Shown here piece by piece: positions 1 through 9,076 of a stretch of DNA of 64,000 nucleotides. The stretch covers positions 79,645 to 143,644 of the forward strand of contig NZ_PVXP01000003.1 of assembly GCF_002995845.1 (NCBI RefSeq). The letters are read 5' to 3'. Numbering within the stretch: position 1 is the stretch's first letter; each line of letters opens with the position of its first letter. Under the pieces are notes generated by a model. That model made no database searches. It was given only the letters and a program-made list of their open reading frames with translations, and was not told where the DNA came from. Position numbers and translations under genes: made by a program. The DNA comes from Clostridium luticellarii (GTDB taxonomy: Bacteria; Bacillota; Clostridia; Clostridiales; Clostridiaceae).

Positions 1-35
1 TTCATACTGTTGGCTTTATATTTTTTGATAATCAT
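1..35 (-). CDS. flhF: FlhF, first codons only (cut by window edge)
   Basis: Only about eleven codons are visible, reading MIIKKYKANSM, which is the usual beginning of the FlhF SRP-type GTPase that helps place flagella. The ATG at 35-33 overlaps the flhA TAA stop by one base (TAATG), so translation is probably coupled. An AAGGAG site lies within the end of flhA. The identity rests on the N-terminal motif plus the conserved flhA-flhF gene order, because the rest lies outside the window. Confidence 0.75.
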   Translation of the reverse strand, partial: MIIKKYKANSM

Positions 36-2101
36 TATATTGAAACCACTCCTTCAGTCTTTATCTCTATATCATTTGGTATTTCATTTAATGATAGTAC
101 ATTTACAGCTGGAAATACCATTTCAATCAGCCTCCTGAAAGGTGCCCTTATTTTCGGTGAAACCAGAACTACAGGCTGATTTTCATAAAAATAAACAGAA
201 TCCAGTATTTTCCTGAGAGATTTCAATATTTTACTTGTGATATCAGGCGATATGGCAGGAAAAGAACCCTGCATGGATTTTTGAATATTGCCTCCAATTA
301 ATTTTTCCAGATCCTGAGACAGCGTAACTACAGTAATTGCTCCCTTGTCATCTACAAGAGAATTGCATATGCTCCTTCCCAGTGCAAATCGTACATACTC
401 TGTGAGAAGCTCTATATCCTTTGTATTTCTTGAATTGTCTGCAAGGGACTCCAAAATAGTCACCATATCCTTTATAGATACTCTCTCCCTCAAAAGGTTC
501 TGCAGCACTTTCTGAAGCTCTCCTATAGTCAAAAGGTCCGGTATGAGTTCTTCAACTACAGTAGGATATTTTCCTTTAACAGAATCCACAATAAGTTTGA
601 CTTCCTGTCTTCCCAAAAGTTCATAGGAATGATTTTTTATTGTCTCCGTCAGGTGAGTCACCATAACCGTAGTTGGATCCACCACAGTCAGACCTTTGAT
701 CTCCGCTTCTTCCCTCTGATCCTTGTTTATCCAGATGGCCGGCAGGCCAAAAGAGGGCTCTGTGGTACTTATGCCTTGAATATCATTATTTGAATTGGTA
801 GGATCCATGCATAACAGCATATTTGGCATCAGTTCTCCCCTGGCCACTACAGTGCCTCTTATCTTTATAACATAATCATTGGTCTTAAGCTGAAGGTTGT
901 CCCTTATCCTAATTGGCTGCACTACTATGCCCATTTCGATGGCACACTGCCTTCTAACCGAAGTTATCCTCTGAAGAAGATCTCCTCCTGAGCTTTCATC
1001 CGCCAGCGGTATAAGTCCATACCCTATTTCTATCTCCATGGGCTCCACGGATATGAGATTCATAACATTCTCCGGCTCCTTGCTCTCTATTTCAGTCATT
1101 TCCTGATTCTGCATGGCCTCCTGTTTCATATTCTGCTGCTGTTCATCTTTATATAAAAGATACGCAGCTGTAATGCAGGCCGCAGCAAGTACTAAAAATG
1201 CCAGATGCGGAAGTCCGGGTATCATGGACAGAAATAACAGTACTGCACCAGCTATGCCTATTACCTTTGGAAATCCAAACAGCTGTTTTACCGCCATGGT
1301 ACCAAAATCTTCATCACCCCCGGAACGGGTGACAAGTATTCCTGAAGCAGTGGAAATGAGAAGTGCCGGAAGCTGGGACACAAGACCGTCGCCTATAGTC
1401 AGTTTGGTATACGTCTGGGCGGCTTGTGAAGCATCCATTCCCTTTAAAACTATGCCTGTAATTATTCCAGCTATTATATTTATGACTACAATTATCAGAG
1501 CAGCTATGGCATCCCCTTTTACAAATTTAGAGGCTCCATCCATGGCCCCGTAAAAATCCGCCTCTTTTTGAAGCTTGGCTCTTTTATCCCTGGCTCCCTT
1601 TTCATCTATCAGGCCTGAATTCAAATCTGCATCAATGCTCATCTGTTTTCCAGGCATTGCATCCAGGGTAAATCTGGCTGACACCTCTGCAACCCTGTTG
1701 GCTCCATTGGTTATTACAATAAATTGTATAATGATGATTATCAAAAATATTATTATTCCAACTACATAACTTCCACTGACTACGAATTCCCCAAAAGAGT
1801 TTATAACCTCTCCTGCATAGGCATCCCTGAGTATCAGCCTCACAGAAGAAATATTCAGTGCCAGCCTGAAAAGCGTAGTTATCAAAAGCAGTGTTGGAAA
1901 TACTGAAAACTGAAGTATTTCCGTAGTGAACATAGTCAAAAGTATTATAATTATAGACAGCGTTATATTAAATGCAATGAATATATCCAGCAATTTTGCC
2001 GGAAGTGGGATTATAATCATAAACACTACCATTATGATCATAAGTGCCATAAGTATATCCACATTGTCTTTCAATTTGAATTTCTTTCTGCTTCCTTCCA
2101 A
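35..2101 (-). CDS. flhA: Flagellar export gate protein FlhA
   Basis: FlhA is the large inner-membrane component of the flagellar type III export gate. The 688-residue length is normal for the family. About eight membrane segments fill roughly residues 15-310, and the FHIPEP signature RLALNISSVRLILRDAY lies near residue 80. The C-terminal cytoplasmic half, which docks chaperone-substrate complexes, follows from about residue 345. The start is TTG, preceded by GAGGTGATATT at good spacing. The gene sits four bases downstream of fliR-flhB and overlaps flhF by one base, within the long flagellar operon. No defect is seen. Confidence 0.97.
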   Translation of the reverse strand: MEGSRKKFKLKDNVDILMALMIIMVVFMIIIPLPAKLLDIFIAFNITLSIIIILLTMFTTEILQFSVFPTLLLITTLFRLALNISSVRLILRDAYAGEVINSFGEFVVSGSYVVGIIIFLIIIIIQFIVITNGANRVAEVSARFTLDAMPGKQMSIDADLNSGLIDEKGARDKRAKLQKEADFYGAMDGASKFVKGDAIAALIIVVINIIAGIITGIVLKGMDASQAAQTYTKLTIGDGLVSQLPALLISTASGILVTRSGGDEDFGTMAVKQLFGFPKVIGIAGAVLLFLSMIPGLPHLAFLVLAAACITAAYLLYKDEQQQNMKQEAMQNQEMTEIESKEPENVMNLISVEPMEIEIGYGLIPLADESSGGDLLQRITSVRRQCAIEMGIVVQPIRIRDNLQLKTNDYVIKIRGTVVARGELMPNMLLCMDPTNSNNDIQGISTTEPSFGLPAIWINKDQREEAEIKGLTVVDPTTVMVTHLTETIKNHSYELLGRQEVKLIVDSVKGKYPTVVEELIPDLLTIGELQKVLQNLLRERVSIKDMVTILESLADNSRNTKDIELLTEYVRFALGRSICNSLVDDKGAITVVTLSQDLEKLIGGNIQKSMQGSFPAISPDITSKILKSLRKILDSVYFYENQPVVLVSPKIRAPFRRLIEMVFPAVNVLSLNEIPNDIEIKTEGVVSI

Positions 2102-2105
2102 AATA

Positions 2106-3929
2106 TCACCTCATCTTGTATACCAGTGCCAGTATTTCTGCTACCGCCTGGTACATTTCTGCAGGAATTTCCATGTCAATATCCACTTCCTCATATATAA
2201 GTCTTGCAAGAGGACGATTTTCAATTACAGGTACGTCATTTTCAGCAGCCACCTTTTTTATTCTGAAGGCTACTGCATCCAGTCCTTTTGCCACCACCAC
2301 AGGTGCATCATTTTTTCCATCTTCATATTTGAGAGCCACTGCCACATGGGTAGGATTTGTAACCACCACCGTTGCCTTGGGAACCTCCTGCATCATTCTT
2401 CTCATGCCTATTTCTCTCTGTTTTTGTTTTATCTTGTTTTTAATCTGGGGATCTCCCTCGTCCTGCTTATACTCCTCTTTTACTTCCTGCTTGGACATTT
2501 TAAGATCCTTCTTGTATTGAAAATTTTGAAATATGTAATCTATAATGGCTATGATAATCATAACCAGGGTCACCCTGAAAAATATGTCCACAGTGAGTTT
2601 TAATACAGCCCTGGCAACACCTTCAAAATTTAGATCGCTCAAGGTCATTATGTAGGTATAATTGTCTTTTATGAATTTATACCCTATGAAGCCCACTATG
2701 ATGATTACCACCGTATCCTTGAAAAGCTCCATGAATGCTCTCATGGAAAACATTCTCTTGAAGCCATTTATAGGATTGAGTTTTGAAAAATCCGGTTTCA
2801 ACGTCTGAGCTGTTACAAGTCCCCTGGTCTGCAGCAAATTTGCCATGACTCCTATGATCAATATGGGCAGTACTACAGGCAAAAGCATTGCCCCCAGCCT
2901 CCACATAGTTATAAAAGCTATTCCCTTCAGGCTTTCATAATTTAAAGAAACAGACAGATAACTGTTCAAGAAAGCCGCCATGGTGCTTTTCGCCTGGGAG
3001 CCTACATAACCTCCCCAGATCAGCATAACCAACGCAGAAACCAATAGTGTCAGAGCCATGGAAACCTCTTTGCTTTTTGGAATCTGTCCTTTCTTCCTTG
3101 CATCGCTTTTCTTTCTCGGAGTGGCTTCCTCGGTTTTGTCATCGGAAGCAAATATCATAATAAGCGGCAGAGTGTTGTAAAATCCCCTTATGGAATCCGG
3201 TATGGCGTAAAAAGTCTTCTCCATAATCTGAAAAAATAGGGGAAGTGCAAAACAAAAGGAAGCCATACCCAACAGTATTTTTATAGGAAGCCCCAGTATC
3301 ATTACATTGAGCTGGGGTACAGTTCTAGCTACCAGTGACATGGTCAAATCCGCCATCAGCATTATAAGCAGTATGGGAACTGCTATCTTCACTGCTATAG
3401 AAAAATATGTTATAAAAGCTTTTATTACAATATTCACGGATCCCTGGGTCAATAAAAAACTTCCAAGCCTTATAGTGCTGAAGCTGTCCAGCAGGGACTT
3501 TATAAGCATATGGTGTCCGTCTACGGCCAGAAATACCACCATAACAAACCAGTACATAAGACGTTCCATGAGAGTTGACGTGCTCTCTGAATTTGGATCA
3601 AACATACTCATCATGGCAAGTCCTATCTGTAAATCCATATAGCTTCCTGCAATTCTAAATGCCGTAAAGCACAAGCTCACCATAAATCCCAGTGTAAAAC
3701 CTGCTGCGGCTTCATTCACACAGTTGTATATAAAGGGTATTGTACTGTCTATGGTGTTTACCGTGGAATAATCTATGCCTGGCAGAAGTATGTATGCCAT
3801 AACCAGTGTCAGTCCCACCTTCACTGTATTGGGAGTACCGCTGGGGAAAAATATGGGAAGCATTATAAAAAAGCAGAACATTCTAATACTCACCAGTACT
3901 AGAGCCGTAAAATAAAGTGTATCTATCAA
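2106..3929 (-). CDS. fliR-flhB: FliR-FlhB fusion, flagellar export gate
   Basis: This 607-residue protein joins FliR (about residues 1-250, multi-span membrane protein) to FlhB (about 260-607). The join lies near the KTEEATPRKKSDARKKGQ stretch typical of an FlhB N-terminus. The FlhB part has four membrane spans and the conserved autocleavage motif NPTH in VVTNPTHVAVAL, which switches export from hook to filament substrates. Such fusions are known in several clostridia. The start is probably TTG at 3929 with a modest GGGAG site. It lies between fliQ and flhA in the operon. Confidence 0.95.
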   Translation of the reverse strand: MIDTLYFTALVLVSIRMFCFFIMLPIFFPSGTPNTVKVGLTLVMAYILLPGIDYSTVNTIDSTIPFIYNCVNEAAAGFTLGFMVSLCFTAFRIAGSYMDLQIGLAMMSMFDPNSESTSTLMERLMYWFVMVVFLAVDGHHMLIKSLLDSFSTIRLGSFLLTQGSVNIVIKAFITYFSIAVKIAVPILLIMLMADLTMSLVARTVPQLNVMILGLPIKILLGMASFCFALPLFFQIMEKTFYAIPDSIRGFYNTLPLIMIFASDDKTEEATPRKKSDARKKGQIPKSKEVSMALTLLVSALVMLIWGGYVGSQAKSTMAAFLNSYLSVSLNYESLKGIAFITMWRLGAMLLPVVLPILIIGVMANLLQTRGLVTAQTLKPDFSKLNPINGFKRMFSMRAFMELFKDTVVIIIVGFIGYKFIKDNYTYIMTLSDLNFEGVARAVLKLTVDIFFRVTLVMIIIAIIDYIFQNFQYKKDLKMSKQEVKEEYKQDEGDPQIKNKIKQKQREIGMRRMMQEVPKATVVVTNPTHVAVALKYEDGKNDAPVVVAKGLDAVAFRIKKVAAENDVPVIENRPLARLIYEEVDIDMEIPAEMYQAVAEILALVYKMR

Positions 3930-3969
3930 ACCAATTCACAACTCCCAACCTTATCCATTAACTCTTGAA

Positions 3970-4239
3970 TCACTGAGTTATATGTGCTATATATGTAAAA
4001 ATTCTTTCAGTAAAACCTACTATCTGGTGAAGCATCCAGGCTCCTGTAAAGAGTCCCACTATTGCAATGGCAATGAGCTTAGGTACAAAAGTAAGCGTCT
4101 GCTCCTGTATCTGGGTAGTAGCCTGAAATATACTTATTATAAGTCCCACCAGCACTGAAACTATCAAAATAGGCGCTGAAATCAAAACTCCTGTCTGTAT
4201 TGCATCTTTTATTATGCTTATCACCATATTTTCACTCAT
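3970..4239 (-). CDS. fliQ: Flagellar export protein FliQ
   Basis: FliQ is a small inner-membrane protein of the flagellar export gate, assembling with FliP and FliR into the helical pore. The 89-residue length and two long hydrophobic helices (about residues 15-38 and 50-75) are typical. The ATG follows GAGGTGAATTCAT. It lies between fliP and the fliR-flhB fusion, the universal order of these genes. No unusual feature is seen. Confidence 0.95.
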   Translation of the reverse strand: MSENMVISIIKDAIQTGVLISAPILIVSVLVGLIISIFQATTQIQEQTLTFVPKLIAIAIVGLFTGAWMLHQIVGFTERIFTYIAHITQ

Positions 4240-4250
4240 ATGAATTCACC

Positions 4251-5027
4251 TCACGAAAAACTTGCTATTAAAGATTTCACCAGCAGGTACCATCCATCCA
4301 CCATGACAAACAAAAGCAATTTGAAAGGCAGCGATATCATGACCGGAGGAAGCATAAACATTCCCATGGACATAAGCACACTGGCTATCACCAGATCTAT
4401 TATCATAAAAGGTATATAGAGCAAAAAACCTATTTGAAAAGCAGTTTTCAGTTCACTTATCATATAAGCTGGTATCACCACGTAAAGGGGGGCATTGTCC
4501 TTTGTGACTTTATAATTGAGTTTGGCATTGTCCACAAAAAGCTTGAGATCTTTTTGTCTCGTCTGCCTGAGCATGAACTCCCTCAGTGGTTTTGCTCCCG
4601 TCTCTATAGCTTGTTCCTGAGTTATCTGGTTATTCAGGTAAGGCTGTATGGCTGTAGAATTTATTTTCCCGTAAACAGGAAGCATTATGAATACCGTCAT
4701 AAAAAGTGCGAGTCCTACCAACACCTGATTGGGGGGAGACTGCTGTGTTCCAATGGCATTTCTTAAAAATCCAAACACCACTATAATCCTCACAAAGCTT
4801 GTCATCATCATTACGAATGAAGGAAGCAGTGTTAAAATGGTGAGCACTATAAGCAGTTTTATATTGCCCACATACTGCTGCGGTGTGGAAGCATTGTCCA
4901 CAGATACATTCACATTGGGTATTGGAAAATCGGTAGGGGCTGCATGTGCTCTAAAGCCTGCCAGAATAATAAAAACAAATATTAAAAATGAAATAACCAT
5001 AATGCTCTTGCTGTGCTTAACGCTCAT
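4251..5027 (-). CDS. fliP: Flagellar export protein FliP
   Basis: FliP forms the core of the export pore with FliQ and FliR. The 258-residue protein has an N-terminal signal-like segment (about residues 9-29), then the conserved [19 protein letters not shown] block near residue 65, and a C-terminal set of membrane helices including the [13 protein letters not shown] motif. The ATG follows AAGGAAGATAGAG. The start overlaps the end of fliO by 11 bases, implying coupled translation. Family assignment is firm. Confidence 0.96.
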   Translation of the reverse strand: MSVKHSKSIMVISFLIFVFIILAGFRAHAAPTDFPIPNVNVSVDNASTPQQYVGNIKLLIVLTILTLLPSFVMMMTSFVRIIVVFGFLRNAIGTQQSPPNQVLVGLALFMTVFIMLPVYGKINSTAIQPYLNNQITQEQAIETGAKPLREFMLRQTRQKDLKLFVDNAKLNYKVTKDNAPLYVVIPAYMISELKTAFQIGFLLYIPFMIIDLVIASVLMSMGMFMLPPVMISLPFKLLLFVMVDGWYLLVKSLIASFS

Positions 5028-5430
5028 CTCTATCTTCCTTTTTCACTTTAAGTTTTTTAGCTGAAATACTGCGGCTGACTCTATTTACCAAATTCTGCAG
5101 TCCGCTTTTCGTGTATAGATCCTTTAAATCTCTATATTCATAAACGCTCTTACTGTTCTCAATCTTCATTATCTCTTCTTTTTCAAGCTCGCAAATTATT
5201 TCAACTTTTCCATTTGAAGATGAAATCACATATCCACTTTCACCTATCTTAACTACAAGCAGGCTGTTTTCTTTGGAAAGCTGGGTCCTTTCAAGTATAT
5301 TTATATACCTGACACCTTGAATGCTCCTGAGCTTTCCACCTCCATATTTTGCGAAAATATATATGAGGAAAATTATAAAAAGCAGTGACAGAATTATCTT
5401 AAACAGCATCCACCAAAACTGTAAGTCCAT
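5017..5430 (-). CDS. fliO: FliO/FliZ-type flagellar assembly protein
   Basis: This is a 137-residue bitopic protein with one N-terminal membrane helix (about residues 7-28) followed by a small cytoplasmic domain of the FliO type ([22 protein letters not shown]) and a basic tail. FliO helps assemble the FliP ring. Sequence conservation in this family is low, but the position directly before fliP and the helix-plus-domain layout support the call. The ATG follows GGAGAAATTCAA. Confidence 0.85.
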   Translation of the reverse strand: MDLQFWWMLFKIILSLLFIIFLIYIFAKYGGGKLRSIQGVRYINILERTQLSKENSLLVVKIGESGYVISSSNGKVEIICELEKEEIMKIENSKSVYEYRDLKDLYTKSGLQNLVNRVSRSISAKKLKVKKEDRDER

Positions 5431-5446
5431 TTGAATTTCTCCATTT

Positions 5447-5974
5447 CTACTGAGTCAATATGTCACTGAAATATATATTGTTCAGTGTTCCTTTTTGAAG
5501 TAAGGGATTTATGTTTTTAATCATTTCCATTTTTATGCTCTCCATGTTTTTGGAATTTATATCCTCTACCTTTTTAGTCCTCAGAATTTCAATAACGGCA
5601 TCCCTTATCATGGGTTTCTTGTCCGTAAGCTCTTCATTTAGTTTCTTGTCGTCATATCCGAGAAATACACTTATTTTCAAATAGTTCTTTCCGCCTTCAT
5701 CTGCCAGATTAACTGTAAAATCACCCACCTCAAAAGTATATTTTGAAACCACCTGCTGCAGATAACTTGTACTACTATTTCCCTGGCTGGAGGTCTGCTG
5801 TGCCTGCACCAGACTGTTGTTTTGTGCAACCGCATTTGAGCTCTTGCTGCCGCTGTCTTTCAAAAACTTGCTGTAACCGAAATAGGCTCCTGCACTTACT
5901 AAAATCAAAAACAGCAGTGTCATTAAAACTATCTTGAAATTCAGTCCTTTTTTCTTTTCAATTCCATTTTCCAT
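5447..5974 (-). CDS. fliL: Flagellar basal body-associated protein FliL
   Basis: FliL is a bitopic membrane protein at the basal body that supports stator function. It has a short basic cytoplasmic tail, one membrane helix at about residues 14-32, a Ser/Gln-rich linker, and a C-terminal domain with [12 protein letters not shown] and the [11 protein letters not shown] element typical of FliL. I place the start at the ATG at 5974, eight bases after AAGGAGG; a TTG six codons upstream overlaps that ribosome site and is unlikely. Many clostridial and bacillar operons carry fliM next to fliL, but here fliO follows directly. Confidence 0.93.
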   Translation of the reverse strand: MENGIEKKKGLNFKIVLMTLLFLILVSAGAYFGYSKFLKDSGSKSSNAVAQNNSLVQAQQTSSQGNSSTSYLQQVVSKYTFEVGDFTVNLADEGGKNYLKISVFLGYDDKKLNEELTDKKPMIRDAVIEILRTKKVEDINSKNMESIKMEMIKNINPLLQKGTLNNIYFSDILTQ

Positions 5975-6020
5975 AATGCTTTCCTCCTTCAAAATATTAT
6001 GTATGTACCGTTAAGATATC

Positions 6021-6215
6021 CTATTTAAAATCTCCTCTGTATATTTTTCTCTTGTACTCTATAACTTTTTTTATTATTTCATCATTTGATTCCTTCACTA
6101 TGTATTTATTCCCATTTGTAAGAGTGATCACACTCTGGGGAGTTTCCGCCAATTTCTCTATATGATCCGCATTTATGACAAATTTCTTGTCATCCAACCC
6201 TGTAAGTTTTATCAT
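6021..6215 (-). CDS. flbD: FlbD family flagellar protein
   Basis: This is a 64-residue protein of the FlbD/SwrD family, which sits beside flgE in Gram-positive flagellar operons and is linked to motor power in Bacillus. The MIKLTGLDDKKFVINADHIE start and the TPQSVITLTNGNKYIVKES core are typical. The context between flgE and fliL fits. About 230 bases of repeat-rich DNA separate it from flgE. Confidence 0.92.
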   Translation of the reverse strand: MIKLTGLDDKKFVINADHIEKLAETPQSVITLTNGNKYIVKESNDEIIKKVIEYKRKIYRGDFK

Positions 6216-6341
6216 AATGACCCCCTATAACTAAAAAGAATTTTAAGTGTATATATTTCTCCACCTTTTTATAAATTTTAACATCATTAGACATAATATA
6301 CAATAAAAATTTGTGAAAACAGTCATAGATGATCCTTTTTT

Positions 6342-6438
6342 ACAATCAACAGTTCATGATTAACAATTAATGGAGATTTTCGGCGGCTGCCGAAAATCAA
6401 CCATATTTGATATTTTATATCTGAACTCTGATATTTAA
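6342..6438. repeat. Dispersed repeat, copy downstream of flgE
   Basis: The block contains acaattaatggaga, then a hairpin (ttttcggcggctgccgaaaa), then tatttgatattttatatctgaactctgatatt. A closely similar block in the same orientation lies at 7632-7730 on the other side of flgE, and related pieces occur at 22882 and 26229. It is non-coding. It may contribute an RNA hairpin between flgE and flbD in the operon transcript. Confidence 0.7.
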
Positions 6439-6444
6439 ATACTG

Positions 6445-7605
6445 CTATCTTTTCAAATTCACCAGATCCTGAAGTATCTCGTCATCTGTAGTTATTATCT
6501 TTCCATTTGCCTGGAAAGCTCTGGTAGCTATTATCATGTCCGTAAACTGCTGTGCCAGATCCACATTTGACATCTCCAGGGCACCCTGTACCAGGTTTCC
6601 ATAGCTGCCGCTGTTGTCACCATCTCCACTCGAGCCTTTCCCACTTCTAACTATAGCCTGACCTGAGTTAGGAGATGTACTGTAAAGATTTCCGCCCTGC
6701 TTTACAAGGCCTCCTTCGTTCTGGAAGGACACCATGGCTATCTGTCCCAGGGCTGCCGTACTTCCGTCCGCCAGCTGTGCAGTTATATAACCGTCCTTTC
6801 CCACGGAAAAAGCTTTCACTTTTACTTCAACAGTCGCATCGGCAGCAGCACCAGCACTAGTATCAGGCTTGGTCACACTGTTTGGAATAGAAAGTGGCAC
6901 CAGTTGTCCTGCAATTACTTTCACACCACCTGTTTCTGAAGTATTAGCATCTACAAATTTTATTTTATTTTGTTCATTGGGATCAGAAGAATATGTTATA
7001 GTGGAACTAGCAGGATCAGTATCAGCACCATCTGTCACCTGATATCCCATAACTCTGTGTCCATCCACAGTGAGAAGATTTCCCTGGGTATCCAGGAAAA
7101 AAGCACCGTCCCTCGTATAAGATGTCTCTATCTCATTATCAAGGTCTGGAGTTGTATCTGTATTCTTCTGTCCTAATATATTACTATCAGCTGTAGTTAA
7201 GTCAGTATCCTGATCAATTAATATTCCTGTTTTATCACTAGTATTAGTATCAGGAGTACCATCATCATTAGGAGCTCCTAACGAACCTGTTCCCACTACA
7301 AAATACCCTGTGCCGTCTACCATAAAATCCAGATTTCTGTTGGTTGTTCCCACACTTCCTGTAGTGAAATCAGTGCTTATGCCTGCCACCTTCACTCCAA
7401 GTCCGCTCTGCTTTCCGTTGACACCGCCTATGCTGGCAGAAGGAGCACTTGGATCTGAAAGGGTCTGGCTTATCATGTCCTGAAAGTTCATACTCTGGGT
7501 TTTGAAGCCCGTGGTGGTGGAGTTTGCTATGTTGTTTGCAACTACGTTCAATTTCTGCTGGTTGGCCCTGAGGCCGCTTATTCCTGAGTACAATGATGGT
7601 AACAT
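6445..7605 (-). CDS. flgE: Flagellar hook protein FlgE
   Basis: FlgE polymerises into the hook. The 386-residue protein begins with the rod/hook motif (MLPSLYSGISGLRANQQKLN, then VVANNIANSTTTGFK), has the LDFMVDGTGYFVVG element near residue 90, and ends with the conserved NVDLAQQFTDMIIATRAFQA helix and ITTDDEILQDLVNLKR. The central part is Asp/Thr/Asn-rich and probably the variable surface domain. Position after flgD and before flbD supports FlgE rather than FlgG. Similar direct repeats flank the gene on both sides. Confidence 0.94.
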   Translation of the reverse strand: MLPSLYSGISGLRANQQKLNVVANNIANSTTTGFKTQSMNFQDMISQTLSDPSAPSASIGGVNGKQSGLGVKVAGISTDFTTGSVGTTNRNLDFMVDGTGYFVVGTGSLGAPNDDGTPDTNTSDKTGILIDQDTDLTTADSNILGQKNTDTTPDLDNEIETSYTRDGAFFLDTQGNLLTVDGHRVMGYQVTDGADTDPASSTITYSSDPNEQNKIKFVDANTSETGGVKVIAGQLVPLSIPNSVTKPDTSAGAAADATVEVKVKAFSVGKDGYITAQLADGSTAALGQIAMVSFQNEGGLVKQGGNLYSTSPNSGQAIVRSGKGSSGDGDNSGSYGNLVQGALEMSNVDLAQQFTDMIIATRAFQANGKIITTDDEILQDLVNLKR

Positions 7606-7631
7606 ATATTTCCCTCCAATTTATTTTAAAT

Positions 7632-7730
7632 TAACAATTTACAATTCACAGTTTACAATTAATGAGAACTTTTGGTTACACCAAAAATCAACAATATTTG
7701 ATATTTCATATCTGAACTCTGATATTTTTT
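7632..7730. repeat. Dispersed repeat, copy upstream of flgE
   Basis: This block reads aacaatttacaattcacag, then a hairpin (acttttggttacaccaaaaat), then tatttgatatttcatatctgaactctgatatt. It matches the block at 6342-6438 in order and orientation. A second stretch of acaat/cacaat words follows at 7800-7830 (ttcaattcacaatacacagt). I see no coding potential here. Confidence 0.7.
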
Positions 7731-7851
7731 TGCGTTCTGCTTCCTTCATTCCACAGAACCTGGCTCCCACATCGTGGTCCGGCCAGCTTTTTTTCAATTC
7801 ACAATACACAGTTCACAATGAACAATTTTTTAACTTTAATGTTTGAAATAA

Positions 7852-8250
7852 TTACACTATCACCATGCTGTCTATGTTGGTAAACACGCTGTCATTGTCC
7901 GCATTCTTGTTCAGCGCCGTAATCACAGTCCTGTTTTTTATGGAAGTGATGAGCACGGTGTCCTTGTACAGCAGTGCGGATTCCCTGCAGCCTCTGCTGT
8001 CCGCCTTGTTTATGGCAGAGTTTATATTTTTCATGTCACTTTCGCTCAGCACTATGTTCCTGCTTTTCAGCCTCTCTGCAGCATGGTTGGATATGGTAAA
8101 ACTATTGGATTTATCCAGTTCGCTTTTCAGTGTATCTTTGAAGGATACTTCCTTAGGGCTGCTGCCCTTTACATCATTATTTACACTGCCGTATGCTGCA
8201 GCTATGTCCTGGGCAAAATGCAATTTGCCATTGATAACTCTATATCCCAT
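7852..8250 (-). CDS. Flagellar operon protein, flg_new type
   Basis: This 132-residue protein matches the small 'flagellar operon protein' family that sits between flgD and flgE in Firmicutes. Its hallmark is the core FTISNHAAERLKSRNIVLSE followed by an ADSRGCRESALLYKDTVLI segment. The role is not settled in the family; proximity to FlgD and FlgE suggests hook assembly. The ATG lies shortly after the flgD stop. Confidence 0.85.
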   Translation of the reverse strand: MGYRVINGKLHFAQDIAAAYGSVNNDVKGSSPKEVSFKDTLKSELDKSNSFTISNHAAERLKSRNIVLSESDMKNINSAINKADSRGCRESALLYKDTVLITSIKNRTVITALNKNADNDSVFTNIDSMVIV

Positions 8251-8270
8251 GGTTCTATCACACCTGCACT

Positions 8271-9056
8271 CTACGAATTTTCTACCTGGGAAACCTGATC
8301 AAAATAGAAGTCCTTGGTCTCATTGTCTCCAATCTGCACTTTTACAATTATTCCGCCGGTTCCCCTGGATACAGACTGAATTACACCACTGTAGTTATTT
8401 CCATCCTCGTCTTTTTCATTTATCTCCACTTTTTTACCTATAAGTGAAGCTGCATTTAAAAGCATCATATTGTTTGTAGTTGGATCAAAAGCATCTCCCA
8501 GGTCATCAATTTTAATAACGTCATCTATGTCAAAATCCTTGTATATGCCATTGCCGTCTGAATCCTGGCCTATAAGTGTATTTAAAGTTATCTCGTCGCC
8601 ATTTTTTAAGACTCCCACCACCTGGCCGTTATAATTGCTGCCGTTGGAATCCAGATCACTGAAGGTGACATATTTGTTTACAAGTGAATTGGCCGAGTTC
8701 AATTTATTGCTGCTGTTCAAATTGGCCATCTGCTCCAGAGATGAAAACTGTGCCAGCTGACTGACATACTCTGTTCCGCTCTGGGAATCACTGCTTGTGG
8801 GATCCTGATTTGAAAGTTCTGCCGCAAGTATTTTTAAAAACATGTTCTTGTCTATGTCCCCATTGGCCTTTACTATTTTTGTTCCTCTTTCGGTTCTGGT
8901 AGGGTCACTGTAAAAATCATTTATGCTAGTGTCATCACTGGATGAATCATTTGTTTCATTTGTTCCACTTGTATTTACAGCATTTTTCTCTGCAGCTGCC
9001 GCTGCGGCAGCCATATTATAATTTGAATTCAAATTATTATCAACTGATATAGCCAT
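8271..9056 (-). CDS. flgD: Hook cap protein FlgD
   Basis: FlgD caps the growing hook and is needed for FlgE polymerisation. The conserved FlgD N-terminal motif FLKILAAELSNQDPT followed by EYVSQLAQFSSLEQM is at about residues 72-110, and the C-terminal half carries the beta-rich hook-binding domain. The N-terminal 60 residues are low complexity (Ala, Asn, Ser, Asp). The ATG follows GAGAGGAGGTAGTTGT, a strong ribosome site. It sits between fliK and the flg_new gene. Confidence 0.95.
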   Translation of the reverse strand: MAISVDNNLNSNYNMAAAAAAAEKNAVNTSGTNETNDSSSDDTSINDFYSDPTRTERGTKIVKANGDIDKNMFLKILAAELSNQDPTSSDSQSGTEYVSQLAQFSSLEQMANLNSSNKLNSANSLVNKYVTFSDLDSNGSNYNGQVVGVLKNGDEITLNTLIGQDSDGNGIYKDFDIDDVIKIDDLGDAFDPTTNNMMLLNAASLIGKKVEINEKDEDGNNYSGVIQSVSRGTGGIIVKVQIGDNETKDFYFDQVSQVENS

Positions 9057-9076
9057 ACAACTACCTCCTCTCTAAA

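Noticed and set aside
1926..2603. Plus-strand frame of 225 codons
   Set aside because: It is antisense to flhA and fliR-flhB, with biased His/Tyr/Cys-rich composition typical of a shadow frame.
6445..7605. FlgG (distal rod) instead of FlgE
   Set aside because: N- and C-terminal motifs are shared by both families, but position after flgD and before flbD and the long variable centre favour the hook protein.
7865..8443. Long plus-strand frame of 192 codons
   Set aside because: It is antisense to the flg_new gene and flgD, both strong family matches with ribosome sites, and has no recognisable protein motif.
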